DNA of 64,000 nucleotides, from assembly GCF_035984655.1 (NCBI RefSeq), contig NZ_JAXCHT010000016.1, positions 30,628 to 94,627 of the forward strand, in the 5' to 3' direction. How positions within the stretch are numbered: the first letter of the stretch is position 1; every line of letters begins with the position of its first letter. The translations under genes were made by a program, and so were the position numbers. The notes below the pieces were generated by a model. That model saw only the letters and a list, made by a program, of their open reading frames with translations. It did not search any database and was not told where the DNA came from. This document shows positions 8,315 to 15,829 of the stretch, one piece after another. The stretch is from Actimicrobium sp035984655. GTDB taxonomy: Bacteria > Pseudomonadota > Gammaproteobacteria > Burkholderiales > Burkholderiaceae_D.

Positions 8315-9962
8315 TCACCCAATTTTTGACGACGTTGGCGACCACCTTCGGGTCATCCTTCGCCATTTTTTTTGCCATGTCCAGATTGTGCTGATAATTG
8401 TGCGGCCGGACTTCCACCGGTTCGTCGCCCTGCACCGGTTCATCGTCGCTGACGACGTCAACCATCGGCGTGTGCTTGACGGGCGGCGTACTCAGCTTCT
8501 TGATCATTGGCTTGAGTACGCCGAAGAACAGATACAGCAGCACTGCCGCGCCGATCAGGTACTTGCCGACATCCTTGGCAAGCTGCAGCGTCTCCGGTTT
8601 TTTCCAGATTGGCTCTTCCGGAATGACCTCTTTGGCAAGTCCGGCAAACGGGCTGTTGACCACGTTGAGCGTATCGCCGCGTTCCTTGTTGAAGCCCATT
8701 GCTTCCTTGACCAGATCGGTGATTTGCAGGCGCTCGGCATCGCTCAATGGGGTCGGTACGACTTTACCAGCCTTATCCGTGACTTGCTTGTAATTAACGA
8801 CTACTGCGACCGAAATACGCTTCACGCCGCCCATCGGCTGCTGTACATAGTGGACCGTCTTGTCGACTTCATAATTAATCGTCGAATCCTTCTGCGACGG
8901 TCCCGCCGCGGCTGCTGCTGCGGCCGCTGCTGCTGCGGCCTTTTCCGCTGGCGTGGTCGGCGTTCCCGGTGCAACGATCGGGGCGGTCGAGGTCGCGCCC
9001 GGCTGGTTGGTCAGTGCGCCCGGCACGCCGCCATTTTCGGCCTTGGCGCCTTGCGACTCGCTGGTTTGCTGGCTGCGAATCGAGGACTGGTTGGGCGGTC
9101 CGTTTGGCTTGTAGGTTTCGACAGCCTGCTCGCTGTTGGAAAAGTCGATGTCGGCGGTGGCTTCGGCGCGCACGTTGTTGGGTCCGACAATCGGTGTGAT
9201 GATCGACTCGATGCGCCGGGCAATGTTCTGCTGGACTTCCTGGACATATTTCAGCTGGGTCGGGTCGAGGCCATTGGCCTTGGCCGATTTGTCGGGATTC
9301 GACAGCAGGTTGCCGTTCTGATCGATGACGCTGATGTTGCCGGGGGGGAGTTCAGGCACGCTGCTGGCGACCAGATGGACGATCGCGCTGACCTGCTGTT
9401 CACTGAGGCTGCGGCCTGGATGCAGATTCAACACTACCGAGGCGGTTGGCTTTTGCTGGTCGCGCACGAATACGGACGATTTCGGCAACGCCAGATGGAC
9501 GCGCGCACCTTCCACTGCGCCGATGGATTGAATCGAGCGCGCCAACTCGCCTTCCAGCGCACGCTGGAAATTTACCTGTTCGAGAAACTGCGAGACGCCG
9601 AGCTTCTGGTTTTCCATCAGTTCAAAGCCGACATTGCCGCCTTTTGGCAAGCCCTGCGCGGCAATGCGCAAACGCGCGTCATGCACCTGATTGGCGGGCA
9701 CCAGGATTGCGCCGCCGCCCTCGGCAAACCGGTACGGCACGTTCATCTGTTGCAACTGAGTAACGATCGCACCGCCGTCCTTGTCGGAATAATTGGCAAA
9801 CAGGACACGGTAATCGGGCTGCTGGCTCCACATCCAGACGCCGGCCATGACTGCGATCACGATCGCTGCCCCCAACATCATGAGCAGGTTGCGCCCGCCC
9901 TGCGACTCGGCGAAGCCGAGTAACGCATTCTGCGGCGCGGCGTTTTCGGCGATCACTGCCAT
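8301..9962 (-). CDS. fliF: FliF, flagellar MS-ring protein
   Basis: FliF forms the MS ring in the inner membrane on which the basal body is built. The chosen start gives 553 residues (MAVIAENAAP), with AGGGAG about 9 nt upstream; a GTG further upstream at 10031 would add 23 residues without a good ribosome binding site. Visible parts are a first membrane helix (about 28-48), YscJ/FliF ring-building domains, a Gln/Gly/Pro-rich periplasmic stretch with a run of 12 alanines (8904-8939), a second membrane helix (about 445-465) and the FliG-binding C-terminus ending in VANVVKNWVNGNE. The leader carries an unusual hairpin (10141-10173). Confidence 0.96.
   Translation of the reverse strand: MAVIAENAAPQNALLGFAESQGGRNLLMMLGAAIVIAVMAGVWMWSQQPDYRVLFANYSDKDGGAIVTQLQQMNVPYRFAEGGGAILVPANQVHDARLRIAAQGLPKGGNVGFELMENQKLGVSQFLEQVNFQRALEGELARSIQSIGAVEGARVHLALPKSSVFVRDQQKPTASVVLNLHPGRSLSEQQVSAIVHLVASSVPELPPGNISVIDQNGNLLSNPDKSAKANGLDPTQLKYVQEVQQNIARRIESIITPIVGPNNVRAEATADIDFSNSEQAVETYKPNGPPNQSSIRSQQTSESQGAKAENGGVPGALTNQPGATSTAPIVAPGTPTTPAEKAAAAAAAAAAAAGPSQKDSTINYEVDKTVHYVQQPMGGVKRISVAVVVNYKQVTDKAGKVVPTPLSDAERLQITDLVKEAMGFNKERGDTLNVVNSPFAGLAKEVIPEEPIWKKPETLQLAKDVGKYLIGAAVLLYLFFGVLKPMIKKLSTPPVKHTPMVDVVSDDEPVQGDEPVEVRPHNYQHNLDMAKKMAKDDPKVVANVVKNWVNGNE
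8904..8939 (-). repeat. Twelve-alanine codon run inside fliF
   Basis: Twelve consecutive GCN codons (mixed GCA, GCC and GCG) encode an uninterrupted poly-alanine tract in the periplasmic linker of FliF. The mixed codons argue against simple recent slippage of one trinucleotide. Confidence 0.85.
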
Positions 9963-10140
9963 GATGAAGCTCCCTGGATACTGCGATTGATCGATTCGTG
10001 TTTCATAATTTCCCTGGTGAAAGATATCCACGCTGATCGTGATTGTCGCGCAGACCAGTCATTTCAATCCTTTGAGAAGAGCAATATTTACCGTAGTGCT
10101 CGTATCAGCGCGTCCCGGTGCCGATGCTAATGTGGGACGG

Positions 10141-10173
10141 TGAAAAAACCGCCCGGGGTTGCCCAAGGCGGTT
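10141..10173 (-). terminator. Hairpin plus T-run in the fliF leader (terminator/attenuator-like)
   Basis: Read on the minus strand, AACCGCC (10173-10167) pairs with GGCGGTT (10153-10147). An inner GGG-CAA-CCC stem-loop lies between the two arms, and a run of T follows. This has the form of an intrinsic terminator. It lies between fliE (+) and fliF (-), so a minus-strand transcript started inside fliE would meet it before fliF. Function is inferred from structure only. Confidence 0.5.
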
Positions 10174-10197
10174 CTGAAAAATCAGGACGGAGCACAC

Positions 10198-10539
10198 ATG
10201 AAAACTTCAATGATCGATTCGAGCCGGATCGAAGCCATGATCAGCCAGCTCAAAGCCGCCGCCACAAAGCCGCAGAGCGGTGTTGACGCCGTCGGCGGCA
10301 CTGCTGCGAGCGGCAAGGTTGGCTTTGCCGATGCGCTCAAGGCGTCCCTTGATGGCGTCAACGCCTCGCAGAAAAGTGCAGAAGGGCTGGGATCGCGCTT
10401 CGCGCTGGGCGACGACAAGGTCAGCCTGTCCGATGTCATGATCGCCTCCCAAAAAGCCAATATCGGTTTCCAGGCAACCATCCAGGTGCGTAACAAGCTG
10501 GTGTCAGCCTATCAGGACATCATGAACATGCAGATTTAG
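10198..10539 (+). CDS. fliE: FliE, MS-ring/rod junction protein
   Basis: FliE joins the MS ring to the proximal rod and is an early exported substrate. The chosen ATG (MKTSMIDSSRIEAM) gives 113 residues; a GGACGG-type ribosome binding site precedes it, and it matches the family length of about 105-115. The C-terminal half carries the conserved segment SLSDVMIASQKANIGFQATI followed by QVRNKLVSAYQDIMNMQI. It is divergent from fliF across about 235 nt, a common arrangement in proteobacteria. Confidence 0.95.
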   Translation: MKTSMIDSSRIEAMISQLKAAATKPQSGVDAVGGTAASGKVGFADALKASLDGVNASQKSAEGLGSRFALGDDKVSLSDVMIASQKANIGFQATIQVRNKLVSAYQDIMNMQI

Positions 10540-11101
10540 GCGCCATGGCAACATCGATGGGGATTTGCGGCACTCGTGTCGCTGCCTCCCGGTAACTTCT
10601 GATTGACGCGTCCGATTGGCGCGACATCAATCGCAAAATTCTGCAAGAAATGCGGCCGAACGGTTGCATTCACAGCGTCGGCCCGACAAGATAATTGTCG
10701 AGGGCGCCCTGTCACTTCGTGGTCCGCGAGGTGTTCGATCCTCCCGGAAATACCAACCCTCCCTGATTCTCATTTAGTTCGTTTTGCGGGCCTCAATGTT
10801 TAATTTTGACATTTATGTAACTATTTGACGACAAAACAACAATGAGTTGGCAATATAAATCAGGCGATACATTGACGTTAATAAAGTGATCCGACACCAT
10901 TGGTCCAATGCTTGCAGGACCGGGCGCATCGATTTCTTCATGTTGCATGGCGAGGTTGATTTGCCCGCATTCCCATAGCAGTCGACTCGTCAATTTCCTC
11001 AAGGTTTCGCGGGGTGACATTCTTGAAGAAATTGATTCCAGGTGCATTTTTTCAGCAACGCGGCGAGCTCCTGTTTCGCTGTTCTCTTCAAGGAATTTTC
11101 A
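10540..11101. other. Intergenic region between fliE and the porin, no gene seen
   Basis: About 560 nt without a convincing gene. The second half (from about 10795) is AT-richer and probably holds the porin promoter, but no clean -35/-10 pair could be assigned. A minus-strand open frame at 10793-11047 (84 codons) has no recognisable features and is treated as chance. Confidence 0.6.
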
Positions 11102-12172
11102 ATGAAATATTCAACACTTGCAGTTTTGCTCATCGGCGCCGCATCAGGTACCGCGATGGCGCAAACCAATGTCACTGTGTACGGGATTGCCGACGTCGGT
11201 CTCGTCGCCGAGCGTGGCAGTGCAGCGGGTTCGGTGAGCAAACTTACCAGTGGCATCGCGTCAGGCTCGCGGCTGGGTTTCCGCGGCACTGAGGATCTGG
11301 GCGGGGGACTGGCGGCCAATTTCTTGCTTGAAACCGGCATCGCCATCGACGCCGGCGGATTTAACCAAAGTAATACCGCATTCGGTCGCCAGGCATTCGT
11401 CGGCCTGTCCGGCGGATTCGGCGCCCTGACATTGGGTCGCCAATATACGCCGCAATATCTGACGCTGGTCCTGGCCGATCCTTTCGGCACAGGTCTTGCC
11501 GGTGACGCCGCCAACATCATGCCGAACACCGGCGATGCAGCCAGCCGGATGAACAACACCATCAAGTACGCGTCACCGAATCTGCAGGGATTCACGGGCG
11601 AAGTGGCGTATGGCTTCGGCGAAGTCGCAGGCAGCACCAAGGCAGCACGCCAGTACGGCGCGGCGATCGGTTACGCCAACGGTCCAATCGCAGTTCGCCT
11701 TGGTTATCACAACCGCAACAACGATACCGCGACCGTGACCAATACGTCGGCCGCAAAGAACACCTTGCTGGCGCTGACTTACGACCTGAGCGTCGTCAAG
11801 CTGCATCTCGGTTACGGCGTCGACAAGGGCACCAACAGTTCGATCCTGCGCAATACAGGCAACCCGTACGGCAGTGCCGTCGCGCCAATCGCCTCCACCG
11901 ATAGCCGCGACCTGCTGCTTGGCGTTACGGTGCCATTTGGCGTGCATACGCTTCTTGGATCCTACATTCGCAAGGATGACAAGACCGGCAATAACCGGGA
12001 CGCCAACCAATGGGCAATCGGCTACCGCTACGCCTTGTCGAAGCGGACCGATTTGTATTCTTCCTATGCCCGCATCAAGAACGACAATGGCGCCGGTTAC
12101 ACTGTCGGCAGTGCGATCGAAGCAGGGTCGGGCGACAAGGCCTTCAACGTTGGTGTGCGCCACACCTTCTGA
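11102..12172 (+). CDS. Gram-negative porin (Burkholderiales OmpC-like, trimeric)
   Basis: An outer-membrane general diffusion porin. The ATG chosen (MKYSTLAVLLIGAASGTAMA) gives 356 residues with a typical signal peptide cleaved after AMA. An AAGGAA ribosome binding site lies 7 nt upstream; an in-frame start 20 codons earlier would destroy the signal peptide. The mature N-terminus QTNVTVYGIADVGL and the motifs SRLGFRGTEDLGGGL and AFVGLSGGFGALTLGRQYTP are hallmarks of the betaproteobacterial porin family. The protein ends in aromatic VGVRHTF, the C-terminal beta-signal. A strong intrinsic terminator follows, so the gene is probably monocistronic. Confidence 0.96.
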   Translation: MKYSTLAVLLIGAASGTAMAQTNVTVYGIADVGLVAERGSAAGSVSKLTSGIASGSRLGFRGTEDLGGGLAANFLLETGIAIDAGGFNQSNTAFGRQAFVGLSGGFGALTLGRQYTPQYLTLVLADPFGTGLAGDAANIMPNTGDAASRMNNTIKYASPNLQGFTGEVAYGFGEVAGSTKAARQYGAAIGYANGPIAVRLGYHNRNNDTATVTNTSAAKNTLLALTYDLSVVKLHLGYGVDKGTNSSILRNTGNPYGSAVAPIASTDSRDLLLGVTVPFGVHTLLGSYIRKDDKTGNNRDANQWAIGYRYALSKRTDLYSSYARIKNDNGAGYTVGSAIEAGSGDKAFNVGVRHTF

Positions 12173-12195
12173 CCTGAAGCCGGGTTGACGAAACC

Positions 12196-12220
12196 AAAGC
12201 GCCTGCGGGCGCTTTTTTTT
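12196..12220 (+). terminator. Intrinsic terminator of the porin gene
   Basis: A perfect 8-bp stem AAAGCGCC / GGCGCTTT with loop TGCG is followed by a run of T, 23 nt after the porin stop codon. Confidence 0.93.
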
Positions 12221-12398
12221 GTTTCGCACGGCAAATCCTGCCGACCAACGGTCCTCGACCATCGGCTGCGCCTGCCTCCAATCGACGCCAGCCGCCGTGT
12301 GGTGTATCCTCCGCTTGATTCCGATCCCTGACTTGTGTCGCGTTGCATGCCGCGCGACTGGTCCATTGTTCGCAATTTCGCGCTGACTGCCCAAGCCC

Positions 12399-12677
12399 AT
12401 GAAAAATTACTACGCCGTGCTCGGTCTGGACAGCGACGCATCGACCGCCGCGATCAAGAGTGCCTATCGCAAGAAGGCCTCCGAATTCCATCCTGACAAG
12501 AACACCGCAGCCGATGCACCCGACCGGTTTCGGGAAGTGCAGGAAGCCTATGACCTGCTGGCCGACGATGCGAATCGCACCGCCTATGACGAAAGCCGTC
12601 GCCGCAGCCTGATTGAAATACCGCTGGAAGCTGCTGAAGACATCTGGAGAACCTATATGAACAAGGTGCTGCAATGA
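12399..12677 (+). CDS. Small J-domain protein (DnaJ-like, J domain only)
   Basis: A 92-residue protein consisting of little more than a J domain. It opens with NYYAVLGLDSDAS, has the basic helix II KSAYRKKASEFHPDKN with the catalytic HPD at residues 31-33, and helix III FREVQEAYDLLADDANRTAY. It has no G/F region, zinc finger or C-terminal substrate domains, so it should stimulate an Hsp70 but depend on partners for client choice. The ATG of the next gene overlaps its stop by 4 nt, making the downstream unknown protein the obvious candidate partner. The C-terminal 20 residues are unique. Confidence 0.88.
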   Translation: MKNYYAVLGLDSDASTAAIKSAYRKKASEFHPDKNTAADAPDRFREVQEAYDLLADDANRTAYDESRRRSLIEIPLEAAEDIWRTYMNKVLQ

Positions 12678-13201
12678 GCCTGTCCTATTTTTTTGAAGAC
12701 CTGAACAAGGCATACAAGGCCGAGCTCGAAGATTTGCACAGCGACTCCGAGGGCAACGACGTACTGGCCAAACGGCTCAAGGACAAACGTGCCCAGTTCA
12801 CGTTGCTCATGCCAATGATCGATAGTGCCCCCGAGATGGTCGCGGTGGCATTTCATGGCGGCGTGCAGTTTATGAATCTGCAAGCGTTGTACCTGTTATC
12901 GACCACCGAACCGGACGATTTTCCGGATTGGTCGCAGCTGCGCGATACCGTGCAATTTTCGACCTCGACGCAAAAACTGGCGGATCAGGTGTTGCAGGAA
13001 CCGGGCGGCGAACGTTTTCTGATTACGACGATCTGTCTGGAATATTTGCACGGCAAGGCCGGGACCCCGCAACGCGTCGAATCCGATGAGGAAGAGCACG
13101 ATGAGGGCGAGAATGGCCGCAGCGATAACGATGAAGAAACCGATCTGGACGAAGCTGGCGCGGATTGGATGTCGCAGCAGGGTTTTGATCGCCGCGAATA
13201 A
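12674..13201 (+). CDS. Unknown protein with highly acidic C-terminus, coupled to a J-domain gene
   Basis: A 175-residue protein of unrecognised family. The first 125 residues look helical and globular (SLSYFFEDLNKAYKAELEDL, then a hydrophobic core with MVAVAFHGGVQFMNLQALYL). Residues about 135-165 are dominated by Glu and Asp (DEEEHDEGEN, DNDEETDLDEAGAD) and are probably disordered. There is no signal peptide or membrane helix, so it is cytoplasmic. Its start overlaps the J-domain gene (ATGA), implying coupled synthesis; a role as Hsp70 client or co-chaperone is only an inference. Confidence 0.8.
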   Translation: MSLSYFFEDLNKAYKAELEDLHSDSEGNDVLAKRLKDKRAQFTLLMPMIDSAPEMVAVAFHGGVQFMNLQALYLLSTTEPDDFPDWSQLRDTVQFSTSTQKLADQVLQEPGGERFLITTICLEYLHGKAGTPQRVESDEEEHDEGENGRSDNDEETDLDEAGADWMSQQGFDRRE

Positions 13202-13240
13202 CGTATCGGCACTTTTTCCATCTTTCCATACAGAGTTTTC

Positions 13241-13939
13241 ATGACCAATGCCCTCGTAGTAAAAGCTGCCAGCCTGATCCGGGCCGGCGATATCGCAGGC
13301 GCCGAATTTGCGCTGGTGTCGTTGGCCGAGTCGCATGGCGACCAGGCGCTGGTGGCCGTGCTTGAAGAAATGCCGCCGAAGGATTTGCTGGCCGTGATCC
13401 GCGAATTCGACTCCTCCCATGAATCGGTGGTGAACCTGCTGGTGACGCCCGAGCAGTTTGCCCGCGCGTTTGTCATGGAGCGGCTGTATGGCGATCATAC
13501 CCATACGCATTTGCGCGGCATGGTCAATGCGGTCCTGTTTCGTGAAGATGCCAATGCAGGCGAATTCCTGGAAGCGATTGGCGAAATCGATGGCGGCTGC
13601 GAGGCCCTGGTCGATTACCTGTCCGATCGTGACGAGATGGTCGTGCATTTTGCCAACTACGACACCTTCAATCACCTGCACACGGAAGAATCCGACGCAA
13701 TCGAGAAATCCGAAGCCAGCGATCACGACTGGAAAGAGATGACATGGTTGCTCAAGAACGATCATCCGGACATGTTCGAACAGATCTTGCCGCAGCTGAA
13801 AACACGTCTGAAAAAACGCCTTCAGGCCGAGGCGGAACTCGAAGCGCAGGAAGCCGACCCGACAGCCATTCCGACCCGTGTGGCGGCGCCAGCGGCAAGC
13901 AAACCAGCGCCCGGACCATCAGAAGAATCTGCGCTGTAG
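13241..13939 (+). CDS. Unknown helical cytoplasmic protein in the J-domain gene set
   Basis: A 232-residue protein with no family I recognise. It is rich in helix-forming segments with hydrophobic and acidic periodicity (LVSLAESHGDQALVAVLEEM, PKDLLAVIREFDSSHESVVN), suggesting repeated helical hairpins. A charged coiled segment follows (LKTRLKKRLQAEAELEAQEA), then a Pro/Ala-rich tail. No signal peptide or membrane segment is seen. It begins 39 nt after the preceding gene and ends 4 nt before the next, consistent with one operon. Confidence 0.8.
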   Translation: MTNALVVKAASLIRAGDIAGAEFALVSLAESHGDQALVAVLEEMPPKDLLAVIREFDSSHESVVNLLVTPEQFARAFVMERLYGDHTHTHLRGMVNAVLFREDANAGEFLEAIGEIDGGCEALVDYLSDRDEMVVHFANYDTFNHLHTEESDAIEKSEASDHDWKEMTWLLKNDHPDMFEQILPQLKTRLKKRLQAEAELEAQEADPTAIPTRVAAPAASKPAPGPSEESAL

Positions 13940-13943
13940 ACGG

Positions 13944-15170
13944 ATGCCAACTACCAAACAAGCCGTTGCGCTGGTCGACAAGCGCCCGTTCTTTGAAAAA
14001 GCCTTATCCCACGGCGTCAAGCATGGTCTGATCACGGCCGAAAAATGCAACGCCATCATTGCCGACGGCGCCAAGGGCACGGTCCAGGTGGCGGCCCATT
14101 TCGGCACCAGCCACTTGCAGGTCGAGCTGGAAAATGCGCGCAAGCGTATCGTCACGCTGGTCAGTCTGTTCCTCGAAGACAGCAGTGGTGGTGATCTCGA
14201 CCGGGCCGCGCAATCGCTGCAGGAGAACAGTTTTCTGTTTCACTCGCGCAGCGGTAACGACATGCTCAAGAAGCTGCACGCGATGCCGGAGACCACCATC
14301 AGCGGTGACATGAAAAGCCAGTCGCTGATGGACTTTCAGAATGAGCGCACGCTGCTCAAGCCGTATGGACTTGCGACTTACCGCAAGGAACTCAAGCGGC
14401 GACAGGAAGCCGCCGCGGTGATCGCCGCAGCGCACTGGTTCTGTGATGACTTGCGTGTCCCGCACCAGGCGCTCGATTTCCTCGCGGTGGAATCGGTGAT
14501 TCGCAGCGCAATTCTGGCGCGTTATTGCGGGTTCGACCAGGCGCCCAATCACGCGGAGTTTGCCCGTCTGGTGACCACCGTGCGCAACAAGGCGCCGGCG
14601 GGCGGCAAGCTGCGCATCGCCAAGGCAGTGCTCGACGACGTGCCCGACGAACACCATGCGATTGCCGACGAAATTCGGCGCGACATCGAAAAACAGGACG
14701 GACCGCTGATCCTCAATCCGGCGCGTGCGCTGGATGTGGTGCTCAACATTATCGAGTCGCGCTATTTTCTGCGCGATGCCGATCTCGATGATATCGACAG
14801 CTTTGCCGGATTTGTTTCCGAGCAGTGGCAGGCGGCCACCAAGGGCAAGGATGATCCGTATTCGCGCCTGACCATGTTCATGTGCCTGGCCACTGGCATG
14901 AAGCCGAAGACGGTGCTCACCGATACCGAGGCGCGCGCGATGGTGCGCCATGTTCGCAAGGACGGCTTCGATAGTGCGGCGGTAGCGGCTTTCATCAACC
15001 AGGCGGCGCCGTTCGAGATCAAGGACAACCTGCTGGCATTGTGGGACGATGAATTTTTGCCCGAAGCACGCGAGCGGATTCTTGACGAGAGCGATGTCAG
15101 CCTGCAGCGGGCGATGATGTTCATGACGGACAATCTGAACGTCAAAGCTAAACGTAAATCAGGAAAATAA
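13944..15170 (+). CDS. Unknown 408-residue protein, last gene of the J-domain set
   Basis: The ATG at 13944 (MPTTKQAVALVDKRPFFEKA) is 4 nt after the previous stop and was preferred over an upstream in-frame start, which would overlap the previous gene by about 60 nt. The product is soluble, mostly predicted helical, with a conserved-looking middle region (YGLATYRKELKRRQEAAAVI, HWFCDDLRVPHQALDFLAVE) and a basic C-terminus (KAKRKSGK). I recognise no enzyme motif. Its size and operon position suggest it is a main component of whatever the J-domain set does. Confidence 0.8.
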   Translation: MPTTKQAVALVDKRPFFEKALSHGVKHGLITAEKCNAIIADGAKGTVQVAAHFGTSHLQVELENARKRIVTLVSLFLEDSSGGDLDRAAQSLQENSFLFHSRSGNDMLKKLHAMPETTISGDMKSQSLMDFQNERTLLKPYGLATYRKELKRRQEAAAVIAAAHWFCDDLRVPHQALDFLAVESVIRSAILARYCGFDQAPNHAEFARLVTTVRNKAPAGGKLRIAKAVLDDVPDEHHAIADEIRRDIEKQDGPLILNPARALDVVLNIIESRYFLRDADLDDIDSFAGFVSEQWQAATKGKDDPYSRLTMFMCLATGMKPKTVLTDTEARAMVRHVRKDGFDSAAVAAFINQAAPFEIKDNLLALWDDEFLPEARERILDESDVSLQRAMMFMTDNLNVKAKRKSGK

Positions 15171-15309
15171 GCAGTTTTTTCTGCGTCGCCAATGGTCTGC
15201 GCGATAATACGGAATTGGAGCGATTCTTCTGCGCCAGTCGCGCCACCAACAGTTGCAAAAGCACATGGACCGTGACTGGTATTGACCCACTTTTTTGGAA
15301 CTACGTATT

Positions 15310-15810
15310 TTGACTACGACAAGAAGCAAACGCTGGAACGGCAAGATCGAAACCCTGACGCCGGAATTTCTCAACCAGGTCATGATCCAGATGGAGACGT
15401 ATGGCGATCGGGTGCAATTTGCCCTGAGCACGCCTGGTGCCAAGCCCAACTATCAGGTCATCAACAGCGACGACAAGCGCATGGCCTTTGACAGCAATCA
15501 TCATTTGCTGCATCCGAAAGCCGATGAGTTCGAAGGCGTCAATGCCACCGGCATTCTGAGCACCGATAAAATCAAGGCGGCCATCGCCGGCGGGGGCAAA
15601 GCCGCGCCGGTCAAGCGCAGCACCCGCAACACCGCGGCCACCATCAAGGCCACGGATCTGGTCGACGCGGCCAAGTACGCCTACTTCAAAACCAACCGGT
15701 CGATGTTGCCGGCGGCGATAGGCGAACATTCCGATGAGATCACGACGCTGATGCGCAATGGCATGTCCGCCGAAGATGCGTTCGGCGAAGTGGTCAAGCG
15801 CCACTTCTGA
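15310..15810 (+). CDS. Unknown small basic protein
   Basis: A hypothetical protein of about 166 residues beginning LTTTRSKRWNGKIETLTPEF. No ATG is available near the start; the TTG at 15310 has GGA about 11 nt upstream, whereas a TTG at 15295 lacks a ribosome binding site and an internal ATG at 15381 would lose conserved-looking sequence. The N-terminal 70 residues look folded. A basic Ala/Thr/Lys linker follows (about 95-120), then a helical tail (LMRNGMSAEDAFGEVVKRHF). It converges on the helicase gene, 19 nt away. The family is not recognised. Confidence 0.65.
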   Translation: MTTTRSKRWNGKIETLTPEFLNQVMIQMETYGDRVQFALSTPGAKPNYQVINSDDKRMAFDSNHHLLHPKADEFEGVNATGILSTDKIKAAIAGGGKAAPVKRSTRNTAATIKATDLVDAAKYAYFKTNRSMLPAAIGEHSDEITTLMRNGMSAEDAFGEVVKRHF

Positions 15811-15829
15811 CGATTCCGGCGCGACTGCG

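Noticed and set aside
8904..8939. Poly-alanine run in fliF considered as a sequencing or expansion artefact
   Set aside because: Mixed GCN codons keep the frame and the surrounding FliF domains are intact, so it is treated as normal low-complexity linker.
10793..11047. 84-codon minus-strand frame upstream of the porin
   Set aside because: No ribosome binding site, family or composition support; it lies in the presumed porin promoter region.
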